Positions 23,929 through 35,328 of a stretch of DNA of 64,000 bases are shown here, one piece after another. This DNA is from Ipomoea triloba (lineage: Eukaryota; Streptophyta; Magnoliopsida; Solanales; Convolvulaceae). The notes beneath the pieces were generated by a model, which saw only the letters and a list, made by a program, of their open reading frames with translations, had not been told where the DNA came from and made no database searches. How positions within the stretch are numbered: the first letter of the stretch is position 1; each line of letters starts with the position of its first letter. The DNA lies in NCBI RefSeq assembly GCF_003576645.1, contig NC_044918.1:18834017-18898016 (forward strand). Reading direction: 5' to 3'. The translations under genes were made by a program, and so were the position numbers.

Positions 23929-24344
23929 TTATTGATTGTTATTTCTCGTTTTAACTATAAGTATAAATATCACATATATAATGTCGAGCAGGCGAGCAGC
24001 TACGCTGTTTTCCCTAATTATAAAAAAAAAAAAAAAGAACAAAAAAAACCGTACCTAAACTTCTTTTCTTATTTTCATAAGTTTCTTTTGAAGGTAAATT
24101 AGGTAATAGAAGAATTGTTTAGTAAAAATTGACATTATTCAGTTAATCATATTTATCAACTATCGTAAAGCCAACACTTAATATTAGTGGGTTGAAAGTT
24201 AAGAGTTATAAAATTATTTCTTTTTGTTTGGCGGAAAGTTAATAAATTATATTTTTTGTTTTGTTTATTTTTGTTTTTGAAAATGAAGACATTATTTTTT
24301 ATATAATAATAATAATACAAAAATATGGTGGTTGTGGTGGTAAT

Positions 24345-24790
24345 TGACAGAGTAATCAGGGTACCCGACTCGGAACCACTAGCACAACCCGGAACCACTT
24401 GCAGGATAGTTGTCGTTCAAAGATACCTCACTCCTCAGCATCAATGCTCAACGGTCCAACTCCTCAGCATTGATGACCAACGTTCAGCTCCTCAACGTTG
24501 ATGACCAACGTTCAGCTCCTCAGCATTGATGTCCAACGTTCACTCCTCAACAGTGATGACCATCGTTCAGCTCCTCAACATTAATGCTCCATTACTGAGC
24601 TGAACAAGATAAAAGGCTCACAAAACACTTGTAGAGAGACGACACTTCTTACTGGACAAGACTACACTCAACTCACCTTGTACACTGAGCACTGCACTCA
24701 ATATTGTACTCAAATACCAAAACACTGTACTCAACGCTATTCAAATACTCAATAATACTCAAATACATACCGGTAACATTATTACCGTCA
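24345..24790 (+). repeat. 5' LTR
   Basis: It begins TGACAGAGTAATCAGGG and ends ACCGGTAACATTATTACCGTCA. The interior repeats GATGACCAACGTTCAGCTCC-type units. It shares both borders with 28533-29002, which carries an extra repeat unit of about 24 bp. Confidence 0.85.
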
Positions 24791-24875
24791 TTGGTGCTTT
24801 CATTGAGAGCCGAGATCAGATCTCAAGCTAAATTTACAAAAATCTCAAACCACTCAGTCCATCTCATCACTATCA

Positions 24876-26890
24876 ATGGCATCCGGATCCAGCAGCTCGC
24901 ATACCCCTCGTCAGTTGAACAAGGGTCACCCCTCAGGCGATCTTCGTGAGCAGCTCTTGAACAAGGGTCACCCCTCAGGCGATCTTCGTGAGCAGCTCAA
25001 TAGTAACCGCGGTGGTGACCTTCGTAGCCAGCTCAACCTCAATAGTAACCGCGGTGGTGACCTTCGTAGCCAGCTCAACGACAATCATAACCGCGGTGGT
25101 GACCTTCGTAGCCAGCTCAACGACAATCACCAGCGCGGTGGTGACCTTCGTAGCCAGCTCAACGACAATCACCAGCACAGAGAAGGTGACCTCCGTAGCC
25201 AACTCAACAATAACCATGGTGATGGCCACACTCCATGCCCAGCGACTGCTGTTCCCCACCCGGCGACTACTGCTCCCCACCCAGCGATTGCTGCTCCCAC
25301 CCAGGCGGTGGACCTTCAGGCAGCAGCGCAGGTCATCCAACAGGCGGCGGCGACAATGGCCCAGCTAGTCGCAGGAATGCAAGGCCAGACTCTACCGCCA
25401 CCACCCCCTCTGGAGGAGGAAGTGCAATCTCCAAGGCGAGACAGAACTCAACGACAGGAAGGCGNAGGCGAGACAGAACTCAACGACAGGAAGGCGGACC
25501 TCAACCAATTTCCAGATCTACTCAAGAACGGCCGATGGCTTCTAGATCTGTCCGAGATCGGCTGGGGGTACAAGGATCCTCCAATAGAGGTCCTCATCAA
25601 CAAGCAAGCAAAGCAATAACCAAGCGACCGCCCAGAGAAAGGATGGGCGAATCTGGTGGACTGGCTTCGCGTCACTCCACTAGACATAGAACACCACAAG
25701 AAGACCTAGTTGAAATACTCCAAAGGCAGATAGACGACTTGGAGAAGAAAGTAGAAGCAAGAGAACACTCACCAGAACCTGAAGTAAGAATGGCTGCTCC
25801 ATTCTCTCCTGACATAATGGAAGTTCCTCTTCCAAAAGACTTTCGACTACCCACCATCAAGGCCTATACTGGCACTTCGGATCCACGTACCCATATGACA
25901 AGATACAAGGCAGCCATGGTCATGATTGGGGCAAGAGATGCCATCATGTGCAGAGCATTCTTGTCCACTTTGGACGGAACGGCTCAAGATTGGTTTAACA
26001 CAATCCCGGACGGATCAATTCAAACTTTTGCAGAGCTATCTAAGAGTTTCTTGTCCTATTTCTCAGGAAGTATACAACATAAGAAATCATTCTCACATCT
26101 CGGCGGGGTAAAGCAGGATAAGGGGGAAAGCCTGCGAGACTTCTTAAGCAAATGGAAAAAAGAAGTCAACAGCGTATATGACTTCGACTCGAAGGCAGCA
26201 ATTCTCACCTTCATCCAAGCACTGAGGTCAGGCGATTTCCACAAACAACTGAACACCCACCACCCACGCTCTTATGAGGAACTCATGAGAACGGCCAACC
26301 GGTACGCAGACGCAGAGGAGGCTGACAGGAGAAAAAAGGATGATGAGGAAGGACGAAAGAGTGGGCGACCTGATAAAGCTGGTCCGCCCAGCCAGGCACC
26401 ACGACCAAACCAACCACCCTCAACGAAGGGAAGAAATGAGCGACCTCGTCTCGCCTCACCGCGGTACTTAACACCGCTTACTCACCCGATTAGCGTGATT
26501 CTAAGTCACGCTGAGGAAATGGGAATGGTGCATTTTCCCTCAGAGTGTATGGCAGTTTCTACGGGTGAGGACCAAACTAAGTACTGTCGGTTCCACCGGC
26601 AAGTTGGACATGATACTGACGAGTGTCATACTTTAAAAGGACAAATAGAGGAACTGGTGCAGAGAGGATATTTTACCCAATTCGTTGAGTATCCGGGACA
26701 GTACCAGCATCAACAAAGCCTACCCGACAATGTGTGGCGAAAGGAAGAAGATCATGAGCCTTCAGCTTCCAACACCAAGAAGAGGAGGTGCGACCTGGGC
26801 GAGGAAGCAAGAAAAAGTGAGCTAGAGGAAAAAAGAAATAGTGAGCTAGAGGAAAAGTCTGCGCAACGCAAAAAACATGTAATTCGCTGA
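24876..26890 (+). CDS. Retrotransposon gag, frame disrupted at an N
   Basis: Gag-like polyprotein. The N-terminal part carries tandem GGDLRSQLN repeats (about residues 45-115), then an Ala/Pro/Gln-rich stretch. The central retrotransposon gag domain includes FLSTLDGTAQDWFNTIP, LRDFLSKWKKE and ELMRTANRYADAEE. A YCRFHRQVGHDTDECHTLK motif lies near the C-terminus, seen in plant Tat-type gags. The frame starting at the ATG at 24876 and the frame open to 26890 are different frames. They overlap at the N at 25465, where 31 bases (25434-25464) are repeated exactly at 25466-25496. One extra unit plus the N is 32 bases, which accounts exactly for the frame change. Confidence 0.8.
25000..25210 (+). repeat. 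Minisatellite coding GGDLRSQLN repeats
   Basis: About five tandem units of roughly 42-48 bases containing GGTGACCTTCGTAGCCAGCT, in frame within gag. Confidence 0.8.
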
Positions 26891-27815
26891 TGGCCCGTCA
26901 AAAAACTCTCCAACTTGGCCGAGGTCAGTCCTCGGCCAATCTTGCGCTCAAAAAAAAAAAATCAGTCCTCGGCCAAGTTTTCGGTTAAGTTTGGCCGAGG
27001 TCAGTCCTCGTCAAAAATTAAAAAAAAAACAAAAAAAAAAACAAAACAAAACAATAATAATAATATAATTGGCCGAGGTCAGCCCTTGGCCAACACTTGG
27101 TCGAGGCCCGACCTCGACCAACACTTGGTTTGAAGTCGGCCACCTCATCAAGTGGCGCTGTTCCTCAAGCAGAGTCACCTCATCAAGTGGGTGTCACCTC
27201 ATCAAGTGGCGCTCCTCAAGCAGCGTCACCTCATCAAGTGGCGCTACTACTCAAGCAGCCTCAAGCGCTGCGTCACCTCATCTAGTGCATCCGCCCTTTT
27301 CAAGTGGCGTTGCTCCTCAAGCAGAGTCACCTCATCAAGTGGCGCTGCTCCTCAAGCAGCGTCAAGCGCTGTGTCACCTCCTCGAGCAGCGCCGCCTCCT
27401 CCTTCCTCCTCAAGTGCGTTTGCTTCCTCCTCAAGTGCTTTTGCTTCCTCCACGTTCACCTCCATAAGCAAAAGGACTCAGTAGTTGGTCATGGTCTGCC
27501 CTGATCAATTTTGTTAAAAAACAAAATAATAATAAAAAATCTAAGCTCTAATCCCTTAGGGCCGGCACGAGATCCGATCTCGCTAGCTACCTAACGGAAG
27601 AGTGTTTTTCTGAGCCCAGCCAATGGCTTGGATTCAAAAAACACCATACTCTAATCCCTTAAGGCCAGCACGAGATATGATCTCGCTAGCTACCTGACGG
27701 GAGAGCTGACCTCGGAGGGTGTTTTCTAGGTAAAGCTTAAGGCTTTGCTACGAAAACACCACACTCTAGTCCCTTAGGGCCGGCACGAGATCCGATCTCG
27801 CTAGCTACCTGACGG
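26891..27815 (+). repeat. Repetitive linker after gag
   Basis: Three blocks: GGCCGAGGTCAGTCCTCGGC repeats (about 26920-27125); CACCTCATCAAGTGGCGCT/CTCCTCAAGCAG repeats (about 27145-27455); and three units of CCCTTAGGGCCGGCACGAG...CTCGCTAGCTACCTGACGG spaced about 104-117 bp (27547-27815). Open frames here are repeat shadows. Several units resemble spacer repeats of large Tat-type elements. Confidence 0.7.
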
Positions 27816-28407
27816 NNNNNNNNNNNNNNNNNNNNNNNNNNNNNNNNNNNNNNNNNNNNNNNNNNNNNNNNNNNNNNNNNNNNNNNNNNNNNNNNNNNNN
27901 NNNNNNNNNNNNNNNNNNNNNNNNNNNNNNNNNNNNNNNNNNNNNNNNNNNNNNNNNNNNNNNNNNNNNNNNNNNNNNNNNNNNNNNNNNNNNNNNNNNN
28001 NNNNNNNNNNNNNNNNNNNNNNNNNNNNNNNNNNNNNNNNNNNNNNNNNNNNNNNNNNNNNNNNNNNNNNNNNNNNNNNNNNNNNNNNNNNNNNNNNNNN
28101 NNNNNNNNNNNNNNNNNNNNNNNNNNNNNNNNNNNNNNNNNNNNNNNNNNNNNNNNNNNNNNNNNNNNNNNNNNNNNNNNNNNNNNNNNNNNNNNNNNNN
28201 NNNNNNNNNNNNNNNNNNNNNNNNNNNNNNNNNNNNNNNNNNNNNNNNNNNNNNNNNNNNNNNNNNNNNNNNNNNNNNNNNNNNNNNNNNNNNNNNNNNN
28301 NNNNNNNNNNNNNNNNNNNNNNNNNNNNNNNNNNNNNNNNNNNNNNNNNNNNNNNNNNNNNNNNNNNNNNNNNNNNNNNNNNNNNNNNNNNNNNNNNNNN
28401 NNNNNNN
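27816..28407. other. Assembly gap (N)
   Basis: 592 undetermined bases; the right edge abuts a (TA)n run. The true length is unknown. Confidence 1.
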
Positions 28408-28454
<47 letters not shown>

Positions 28455-28532
28455 AACAAAAACAATTTTACGCTGGTCATTACTCCCAAACCACCTCAAC
28501 CACTCTCGTTGGCAAGGGAGTGGGGGGACTGG

Positions 28533-29002
28533 TGACAGAGTAATCAGGGTACCCGACCCGGAACCACTAGCACAACCCGGAACCACTGGCAGGATAGTTG
28601 TCGTTCAAAGATACCTCACTCCTCAGCATCAATGCTCAACGGTCCAACTTCTCAGCATTGATGACCAACGTTCAGCTCCTCAACGTTGATGACCAACGTT
28701 CACTCAGCATTGATGACCAACGTTCAGCTCCTCAGCATTGATGTCCAACGTTTACTCCTCAGCAGTGATGACCATCGTTCAGCTCCTCAACATTAATGCT
28801 CCATTACTAAGCTGAACAAGATAAAAGGCTCACAAAACACTTGTAGAGAGACGACACTTCTTACTGGACAAGACTACACTCAACTCATCTTGTACACTGA
28901 GCACCGCACTCAATATTGTACTAAAATACCAAAACACTGTACTCAACGCTATTCAAATACTCAATAATACTCAAATACATACCGGTAACATTATTACCGT
29001 CA
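28533..29002 (+). repeat. 3' LTR
   Basis: Same borders as the 5' LTR (TGACAGAG...ACCGTCA). It is preceded by the polypurine tract and followed by ATAAT. Confidence 0.85.
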
Positions 29003-29699
29003 ATAATGATAATCTAAAAATTAGCTTGAAGAGAGATGAGAGAAGAGAAAGACGAAAAAAATAAATAATTGAAAAAATTTCGTAGGACTAAAAAATTAGG
29101 AAAACATTTTTCATCAAATTGGACATTTTTTCTATTGGTCAGAATGAATATTTTCCTTTAACTGTTATTTTCTTTGAATCACCAAACACAGGGAAATCTA
29201 AAACCAGTCATTTTATGAGTTTTCAAACAGACCCTAAGTGCTAATTAAAGTGCATCATATTTAATAACATTGCTATGTATTATGTAAATAATATTTATTC
29301 TATATGTTCATAAACCTAAGCCTTAATTTACATATACACTAAAGTAAATGTGCGTAATATGCATGTATTTCCATTCATCATGTAATAGTATGTTTACATA
29401 TAATATTAATTTTATATGCCCATCAATCTAAACATTAATGTATATCAATAGATCAGATTCATAATAGTCCTTCTATATGTTTATAAAAACAAAGCTTTAT
29501 TTGCATCGAATATCGACATTATAATTAAGTAATAACTTTATCTACTTAACAAAGCAAATATAAAAAGATTACCAGATGATATAAATATGTAATTGTAATA
29601 AATCTTGACTTTGAAATTAACAACATAGGCCTATTCCAATAAAAACCCATCCATTCGAGTACATATACATATAAGTAATCAATCTCAGCTCTGTCTTCT
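29003..29699. other. ATS3 downstream flank, first copy
   Basis: AT-rich DNA containing the TTTAAT.TACATAAACATTA-type repeat (about 29240-29520). No gene. The same sequence recurs at 30579-31275. Confidence 0.5.
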
Positions 29700-29966
29700 C
29701 TACGCAACGGTTGAGATGGATGCATAATCGCAGTGATTGAAGCCATGCCACACTCCTCTGGGTATAAATCTGTTGTATATAAACGTAACATACCTGTAAG
29801 CAGACATGTACACAGTCACCGTCTGCGGTTTCCAGCCGTCCGATCCCACCCTGTACAGATACAGATAACACACGTCATCCATGCACGGCCCCTTAATCTT
29901 GAATGTATCCCTCGAGCATCTCTCGAATGTATCCGAATCTGGGTCATCAAGCCTTGCTAAATACAC
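29700..29966 (-). pseudogene. Duplicate last exon of ATS3-like gene
   Basis: Identical to the last exon of the gene at 31276-32957 (VYLARLDDPDSDTFERC...). The other exons are missing because the copy ends at the N at 29978. It is most likely an assembly artefact rather than a real gene fragment. Confidence 0.8.
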
Positions 29967-29978
29967 CTGCATTTACAN

Positions 29979-30030
<52 letters not shown>

Positions 30031-30108
30031 AACAAAAACAATTTTACGCTGGTCATTACTCCCAAACCACCTCAACCACTCTCGTTGGCAAGGGAGTGGG
30101 GGGACTGG

Positions 30109-30578
30109 TGACAGAGTAATCAGGGTACCCGACCCGGAACCACTAGCACAACCCGGAACCACTGGCAGGATAGTTGTCGTTCAAAGATACCTCACTCCTC
30201 AGCATCAATGCTCAACGGTCCAACTTCTCAGCATTGATGACCAACGTTCAGCTCCTCAACGTTGATGACCAACGTTCACTCAGCATTGATGACCAACGTT
30301 CAGCTCCTCAGCATTGATGTCCAACGTTTACTCCTCAGCAGTGATGACCATCGTTCAGCTCCTCAACATTAATGCTCCATTACTAAGCTGAACAAGATAA
30401 AAGGCTCACAAAACACTTGTAGAGAGACGACACTTCTTACTGGACAAGACTACACTCAACTCATCTTGTACACTGAGCACCGCACTCAATATTGTACTAA
30501 AATACCAAAACACTGTACTCAACGCTATTCAAATACTCAATAATACTCAAATACATACCGGTAACATTATTACCGTCA
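30109..30578 (+). repeat. Second copy of the 3' LTR
   Basis: Exact offset copy (+1576) of 28533-29002, with its purine tract. It is part of the doubtful duplication. Confidence 0.8.
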
Positions 30579-31275
30579 ATAATGATAATCTAAAAATTAG
30601 CTTGAAGAGAGATGAGAGAAGAGAAAGACGAAAAAAATAAATAATTGAAAAAATTTCGTAGGACTAAAAAATTAGGAAAACATTTTTCATCAAATTGGAC
30701 ATTTTTTCTATTGGTCAGAATGAATATTTTCCTTTAACTGTTATTTTCTTTGAATCACCAAACACAGGGAAATCTAAAACCAGTCATTTTATGAGTTTTC
30801 AAACAGACCCTAAGTGCTAATTAAAGTGCATCATATTTAATAACATTGCTATGTATTATGTAAATAATATTTATTCTATATGTTCATAAACCTAAGCCTT
30901 AATTTACATATACACTAAAGTAAATGTGCGTAATATGCATGTATTTCCATTCATCATGTAATAGTATGTTTACATATAATATTAATTTTATATGCCCATC
31001 AATCTAAACATTAATGTATATCAATAGATCAGATTCATAATAGTCCTTCTATATGTTTATAAAAACAAAGCTTTATTTGCATCGAATATCGACATTATAA
31101 TTAAGTAATAACTTTATCTACTTAACAAAGCAAATATAAAAAGATTACCAGATGATATAAATATGTAATTGTAATAAATCTTGACTTTGAAATTAACAAC
31201 ATAGGCCTATTCCAATAAAAACCCATCCATTCGAGTACATATACATATAAGTAATCAATCTCAGCTCTGTCTTCT

Positions 31276-32957
31276 CTACGCAACGGTTGAGATGGATGCA
31301 TAATCGCAGTGATTGAAGCCATGCCACACTCCTCTGGGTATAAATCTGTTGTATATAAACGTAACATACCTGTAAGCAGACATGTACACAGTCACCGTCT
31401 GCGGTTTCCAGCCGTCCGATCCCACCCTGTACAGATACAGATAACACACGTCATCCATGCACGGCCCCTTAATCTTGAATGTATCCCTCGAGCATCTCTC
31501 GAATGTATCCGAATCTGGGTCATCAAGCCTTGCTAAATACACCTGCATTTACACATCCTAGGTTTTCGATCAAGACCACAACTAAAAACACCAGTCACTG
31601 TCACAAGACGGGATTTTTATGTCACACTCTGTATAATATATAGTTGGAGATTTAATTTCTCTCGTCATTCAAAAAAAACATGTAGAATAGGGTGGCTGCT
31701 TTACCTCATTGCCATAGGCATCACCAAATGAAAGGCTGATTTGATCTCTGGTGTATTTTACTGAAGAACAGCTTGTTCTGATGTCCACTGTGTATGAACA
31801 CTTGTTTAAAGCAATCTGAATAAACAAGAAAAAGGATCATGACTGAAAATGGGGTTTCCTTTTTCAATTTAGGGTGTGTTTGGAAAGCAGGAAAATGACT
31901 TCTGGAAAATGTTTTCTGAAAAATGAGTCATTTTCCGGAAAACAGTTTCATTTTCAGTGTTTGGTTGCATTCTGGAAAACTGTCTTTTTGTGTGTTTGGT
32001 TCATTTTTTGGAAAATGAATTAAATTGTATAATTTTACATTTTAAATTATTTTTTAAAAATATAAAATAATAATAATAATAATATATTAAATAATAATAT
32101 TTCTTTTAAAAAGTAACATATGTGGCCATTTTGGCCAAAAAAATTGTTGAAGCCAAGTCCAGAAAATGACTTCCGAAAAAAAATTCGGAAGTCATTTTCC
32201 GGAAAAATGGCCTCATTTTCCTTGGTCAACGGAAATTGTTTTCAGTTGACTGCATTTTCCAGACACTGCCAAACACCAAAAGCCCGGAAAATGATTTTCA
32301 GAAATCATTTTCCGGGCTACCAAACACACCCTTATAGGAGTACTAATTGATTATAAGGCTACTCTCTTGTGAGACCGTCTCACATATTTTTATCCGTAAC
32401 ACAAGTCGGATTAAAATAGAAATGTAATACTTATGCAGGAGAATGTAATAGAGTACTAATCATGAATAAATTGTTTGTTAATTATTGAAAAGTGTAATAA
32501 CTTTGATGGCAAAATGTAATACTTTTAGATCAAAATATAATGCTTAAGGTTGAACAATTATTTATGAGAAAAATTTAATAATAATAATAAAAAAATAAAT
32601 TGATTAATTTTTACTGATTAGAGAAAGTATAATATTTATTACAAAAATTTCGATACTACTTTGATATAAAAAAAATGTAATTTTTAAAATAAAGATGTAA
32701 TATTAGAAGTTGAAGAGTTAATTATAAGGAAAACTATAATACTTATGAAAAATTTGACCTGTCTCACGGACAAGGATTCGTGAAATGGTCAGAGATTTTG
32801 CCTGGATTTTATCAGTTTTTACCCGCTGGTTGGCTTTGACAGTGAAAGACCTGTTAAAGTGGGGCAATTCTGAAATATCTCTTGAAGCTGTAGATGTGGT
32901 GAAGAAGAAGAAGATGACAAGAAGGAGAAGTATGGAAAGCTTTCCACCCATTTTCAT
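31276..32957 (-). CDS. ATS3: Embryo-specific ATS3-like protein (PLAT/LH2 domain), copy A
   Basis: Predicted 170-residue secreted protein. Exons 32823-32957, 31705-31815 and 31276-31542, all phase 0. The signal peptide is clear (MKMGGKLSILLLLVIFFFFT). The ATS3/PLAT body includes CSYTVDIRTSCSSVKYTRDQ, ISLSFGDAYGNE, DTFERCSRDTF, CYLYLYRVGSDGWKP and GVWHGFNHCD, with the conserved cysteines. ATS3 proteins are seed- and embryo-associated in Arabidopsis; their biochemical role is unknown. The first intron (1 kb) holds two MITEs. A TATAAATA box lies about 65 bp upstream of the ATG. The first exon's end is AACCAGCGG|GTAAAA, different from copy B. Confidence 0.85.
31872..32331. mobile_element. Tourist/PIF-type MITE in ATS3 intron
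   Basis: Terminal GGGTGTGTTTGG inverted repeats are flanked by the 3-bp duplication TTA (31869-31871, 32332-32334). The interior is rich in GGAAAATGA/TCATTTTCC inverted words. No coding sequence. Confidence 0.75.
32358..32806. mobile_element. MITE of the GAGACCGTCTCACA family
   Basis: Ends GTGAGACCGTCTCAC...TTATCCGT and, inward from the right, TTTCACGAATCCTTGTCCGT give about 60-bp imperfect inverted repeats. It lies in the same intron as the preceding MITE and its right part reaches almost to exon 1. A relative starts near 46232. Confidence 0.6.
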
Positions 32958-34039
32958 GCCTGCTTCAAATCCGGCCTGAGCCTATTAGATGTTCACTGAA
33001 TTTCTAATTGCTGTCTCTTAATATTTATAGTTGAAACCTACAACTATATATATTTTTCAATTATCAGTTGTCAAGCCTAATGTAAGCTGGCAATTGAATC
33101 GTATACCTAAGTTTCACCCATTTTTCTTGTGTCGGACAATATACATTACGGAAAATATTAGATTAATTAACTCAAAATATGTACTTCAAATTTGTATTTA
33201 TTAACATGAATGCTTAGATTGATTGAATGATGTACAACTTTATATTTATTAATGTACTAATTTTTTTTGCACGCTTTACGCGAAGGCTTGTGCCCAATAT
33301 TTAAACTCAATTAGTAAATTATTTTGAAATAGATATAATGCATTTTTTTTATTTTGAGTTGTCGAAGTTTCATTCATTGTGATGAATATATTCCACTGTA
33401 ATTTTAAGGGTACTCAACATTGTATTACAATTTTTTTATCTTTGAAAATGAATAAAATTTGTTTAAATGTAGTCTTCTTATAATTAGAGATATATCCCTT
33501 TTATATTCATATATGAATATTTATAGTACTTAATTTCAACTATCTCTATTCAAAAATTTTCACAGATTGATAAATTACTAAACATAACTATTGTAATATT
33601 TAATTAAAATCTAAATGAATTCAAACTTACTATTGAGGAATGTAAGAAAAAGTATTGTGTATGCATGTGCATGCTAATTATAATGTGAAAAGATAACATA
33701 ATTATAACGGTAGAGATATTTTTGTCCAAAAAATTATGTAGTACAACTTTTATAGCATAAGGTATAACAAAAATTAACAGACAAAACGGACATAAACCAG
33801 GGTATAACCTGGATTGAAACTTATTATGTTTGTAAAAATGCATTAGTTTATTAAAATTGAAAGTTTAGAATTTTAATTTTTTTTTTTGAAAACAAAATTT
33901 TAGAATACTAATGTACAAATGCCATAAGTTTTAGTTTAACCGGTCTAATAAGTGTTGGGAATGGACATACTGTTCGTGAATAATGAATAAATATTGTAAA
34001 GATAATGAACTTGGAAAATGCTGGTTGCCATAAAAACTT
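32958..34039. other. ATS3-A promoter and intergenic
   Basis: The first 250 bp closely match the upstream region of copy B, including a TATAAATA box (minus strand, about 33021-33028). The remainder is AT-rich without a gene. Confidence 0.5.
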
Positions 34040-34112
34040 CGCGTCAGGTAGGGGTCGAACCTACGACTTTCTGCTTAGGAAACAGACGCTCTATCCACTG
34101 AGCTACAGACGC
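34040..34112 (-). tRNA. tRNA-Arg(CCT)
   Basis: Identical over 73 nt to the tRNA at 23104-23176, including anticodon CCT and the T-T acceptor mismatch. On the 3' side there is only TTTTTATGGCAACC after an AAG, which still gives a T run for termination. The surrounding 400 bp resemble the decayed copy's surroundings at 23800-24200. Confidence 0.9.
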
Positions 34113-34399
34113 TTGTTATATTTTGTTTTTCGTTTTTCTTATAACAACGTATACAATATAGATATTGAACTAGTGGACTGTTTCTCACCCCCTTTTTTTT
34201 TCTTGATTTCGTATCTAAACATTTTTTTCACTTTCATAAGTTTATTTTGAAGGTAATAGCGTAAGCTGATATATTTAATTTATATATATATAAAGGAAAT
34301 ATATAGTGAAGATTAACATTGTTTAATTAGAAATATTTATCAACAATCGTACGTAAAACCAACACCTAGCATTGATGGACTAACAATTTTTTTATTTAG

Positions 34400-35000
34400 A
34401 AAAAAAATCAAATAGGCTAACGAATTTATCGTTTTTGTATAACCAGGTCACTAAACTTAAAGTGTATGTAATTGAACTATAACAAAAACAAGAGTTAATG
34501 ACCGATTTAGTTTATTGACTATAACGAAATTACCGATTTGGTCCTCGACTGTCATCATTACAAAATTAAGTCTTCAACTTTAAAAATCTTATTCAATTTC
34601 GTCCTCCGTTATCATCCTATGACTCAAATTGACAGGGGGACGAATCTAGGTATGATTTTCAAAGTTGAGGACTTAATTAATTAATTTGGTAAGAATGATA
34701 GTCAATGACCAAATCGGTAATTTCGTTATAGTCAATGAACCAAATCGTTCATTAACTCTAAAAACAAAATATTGCAATTGAGATATTTTTCTAATTTCTT
34801 TTAAGTTTTAATACAATTTGAGTTGAAAACATTTCAATCTTTACTTTCAACTAATATGGCAAGAGAAAGAGACTCTTTTTTAAAAAATGAGAAAGAGACT
34901 CTTAATTAGTACATATATGTAAACAATATAATTGGATTTTATAGTAAAAAATTGAAAAAAAAAATCCTAATTACATAACACTTTTTAAGTTTAATGATTG
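34400..35000. mobile_element. Decayed MITE related to 19509-19874
   Basis: It shares phrases with the element at 19509 on both sides of an inner insertion: TCAAATAGGCTAACGAA, then AATTTGAGTTGAAAACATTTCAAT and CAACTAATATGGCA. The borders are eroded. Confidence 0.5.
34492..34758. mobile_element. MITE nested in an older MITE
   Basis: Near-perfect inverted ends (GAGTTAATGACCGATTTAG and GAGTTAATGAACGATTTGG inward), about 60 bp or more long. The flanks CAAAAACAA and TAAAAACAA match at 8 of 9 positions, consistent with a target duplication. Confidence 0.75.
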
Positions 35001-35039
35001 CATTGTAAAAAAAAAAAAGTGAAATGAATTAAATTTAAA

Positions 35040-35328
35040 CTTTTTTTTTTATCATATCTATAATGGACTTTAGATTTTAGAAACTTGTTGAAAGAATCAA
35101 GTCCCTTCTTACTGCAGACATTATGGCCTTAGAAAGTTTCTCTGGGTATGTACTTTCTCAACCTACTGAAACACGAGAGCCAACGCCCCCACTAGGGACT
35201 CATACTTTCTCAACTTACTGAAGCACAAGAGCCAACGTCCTCACTAGGGATCAAACCTGTGACCCTCCCCCTGTGACCTCTTACTTGGGAGGGTCACAAC
35301 TATGCCGCTTGACCACAAAGTCTCTGTC
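35040..35328 (-). mobile_element. SINE
   Basis: On the minus strand: A-box TGGTCAAGCGGC, B-box GGTTTGATCCC, and a body with CTTCAGTAAGTTGAGAAAGT that is repeated once (two tail modules). It ends towards a T run at 35041-35051. It is the same family as 58077-58241. Confidence 0.65.

Larger units (their letters stand above)
24345..29002 (+). mobile_element. Non-autonomous Ty3/gypsy (Tat-like) element, gag only
   Basis: 5' LTR 24345-24790, primer-site-like TGGTGCTTTCATTGAGAG just after it, gag-type frame 24876-26890, a repetitive non-coding linker, a 592-base gap, (TA)n, a purine tract (AAGGGAGTGGGGGGAC) and 3' LTR 28533-29002. The flanking 5-mers GTAAT and ATAAT are a near-match target duplication. 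No protease, reverse transcriptase, RNase H or integrase is seen. Unless the gap hides far more than 592 bases, the element depends on a partner for transposition. Confidence 0.8.
28408..31553. repeat. Tandem duplication around an N, probable assembly artefact
   Basis: 28408-29977 and 29979-31553 are the same sequence, apart from the length of the leading (TA)n. The offset is 1576 and every open frame I compared is identical. A single N at 29978 joins them. The first copy stops abruptly inside an ATS3 intron, where the second continues into the gene. Confidence 0.85.

Noticed and set aside
24975..25368. Overlapping frames on both strands in the gag repeat region
   Set aside because: They are shadows of the in-frame minisatellite of gag.
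27097..27504. Several plus-strand frames rich in Ser, Pro and Gln
   Set aside because: They are produced by short tandem repeats open in more than one frame; no protein family.
27737..28586. Long frames spanning the N gap
   Set aside because: They exist only because N is not read as a stop.
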